Source of the DNA: Agrobacterium tumefaciens
GTDB lineage: Bacteria > Pseudomonadota > Alphaproteobacteria > Rhizobiales > Rhizobiaceae
DNA length: 64,000 nucleotides
Direction of reading: 5' to 3'
Assembly (NCBI RefSeq): GCF_013337285.1
Contig: NZ_SUPW01000003.1
Location: 434,001-498,000, forward strand
The position numbers were made by a program, and so were the translations under genes. How positions within the stretch are numbered: position 1 is the first letter of the stretch; every line of letters begins with the position of its first letter. The notes beneath the pieces are model-generated. The model ran no database searches and was not told where the DNA came from. It saw only the letters and a program-made list of their open reading frames with translations. This document shows, in pieces, positions 63,640 through 64,000 of this stretch.

Positions 63640-64000
63640 GCCCGCGCCCTCCGCAGTGGATCGGCACGCATGGAGATATAGGCTCCAAGACCCATGATCA
63701 GCAGCGAGAAGAACAGATAAAGCACTGTCGCGACCAGGTAGACCTCAAACGTCCGGAAACTCAGATTTTCGACTTCCTTGACCGCATGGGTGAGTTCGGG
63801 TGCCCCGATCAGAACCCCGAGACTGCTGTTCTTGAACAGCGAGGTGCTGTGGTTGATCAGCGGCGGCAGCGCGTTGCGAACGCCCTGCGGCATGATGACG
63901 AAACGCATGGCCGAGACATAGCTGTGACCGAGCGCACGCGCCGCTTCCATCTGGCCGGGATTGATGGAACGCACGCCGGAGCGCAAATCTTCACTGAAAT
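63636..64000 (-). CDS. Amino-acid-type ABC transporter permease, first (5' end beyond window)
   Basis: The last ~121 codons of a PAAT permease. The frame stays open to the window edge; an internal TTG near 63986 is not a credible start. The coupling region SINPGQMEAARALGHSYVSAMR, followed by VIMPQGVRNALPPLI, is typical, and the C-terminal membrane segment ends in [10 protein letters not shown]. It forms a heterodimer with the 62881 permease. Confidence 0.9.
   Translation of the reverse strand, partial: FSEDLRSGVRSINPGQMEAARALGHSYVSAMRFVIMPQGVRNALPPLINHSTSLFKNSSLGVLIGAPELTHAVKEVENLSFRTFEVYLVATVLYLFFSLLIMGLGAYISMRADPLRRARA

Overview
This 64 kb window looks like chromosomal DNA of an alphaproteobacterium of the Rhizobiales, most likely the Agrobacterium/Rhizobium group. 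The evidence is the GC-rich coding sequence, the soxBDAG order, an FrcBCA-type three-gene sugar ABC transporter with a single-domain ATPase, many solute ABC operons, and a DUF2126/transglutaminase plus circularly permuted ATP-grasp cluster. The assignment rests on gene content and protein style only.

Region 1 (1-13.8 kb) is catabolic. It has the end of soxB and then soxD, soxA and soxG (sarcosine oxidase). A LacI-type regulator is divergent from a sugar-uptake and keto-sugar operon: binding protein, permease, ATPase, three xylose-isomerase-like TIM-barrel proteins and one Gfo/Idh/MocA dehydrogenase. A Tat-exported agmatine-deiminase-family enzyme follows.

Region 2 (14,613-28,484) is a roughly 13.8 kb integrated element. 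A perfect 117 bp direct repeat, each copy holding a complete tRNA-Ser(CGA), bounds it. It carries a tyrosine integrase, a serine resolvase, a restriction-modification module (two dissimilar PD-(D/E)xK endonucleases and one m5C methyltransferase, with DUF4145 and coiled-coil membrane proteins beside it), a DUF3102-like DNA-binding candidate with a perfect palindromic operator, a secreted ClpP-like/PAN protein, a DUF6998-like protein, and a Panacea-domain antitoxin candidate overlapping a small membrane protein. Between the resolvase side and the integrase is 1.3 kb without a convincing gene. About 550 nt of it fold into consecutive hairpins behind a promoter and palindrome; this is my best candidate for an undescribed element, a large structured RNA.

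Region 3 (28.6-40.0 kb) is a peptide-type ABC importer with a DapA/NanA-family aldolase, divergent from a sialidase-like (BNR) gene, pdxA-like and iron-ADH genes. A GntR regulator and a DUF1537 acid-sugar kinase follow. Together they suggest uptake of an acidic sugar and breakdown to triose phosphate.

Region 4 (40.2-64.0 kb) holds an ATP-grasp/polysaccharide deacetylase fusion, a hotdog thioesterase, an SbmA/YddA-type ABC protein with a degenerate ATPase, the transglutaminase/ATP-grasp/alpha-E trio, a TadG-like vWA protein, an ABC-F ATPase, D- and L-2-hydroxyacid enzymes, a MarR-GNAT fusion with a 27 bp palindromic operator, a zinc dehydrogenase with an RraA-family protein, and an amino-acid ABC importer running off the right edge.
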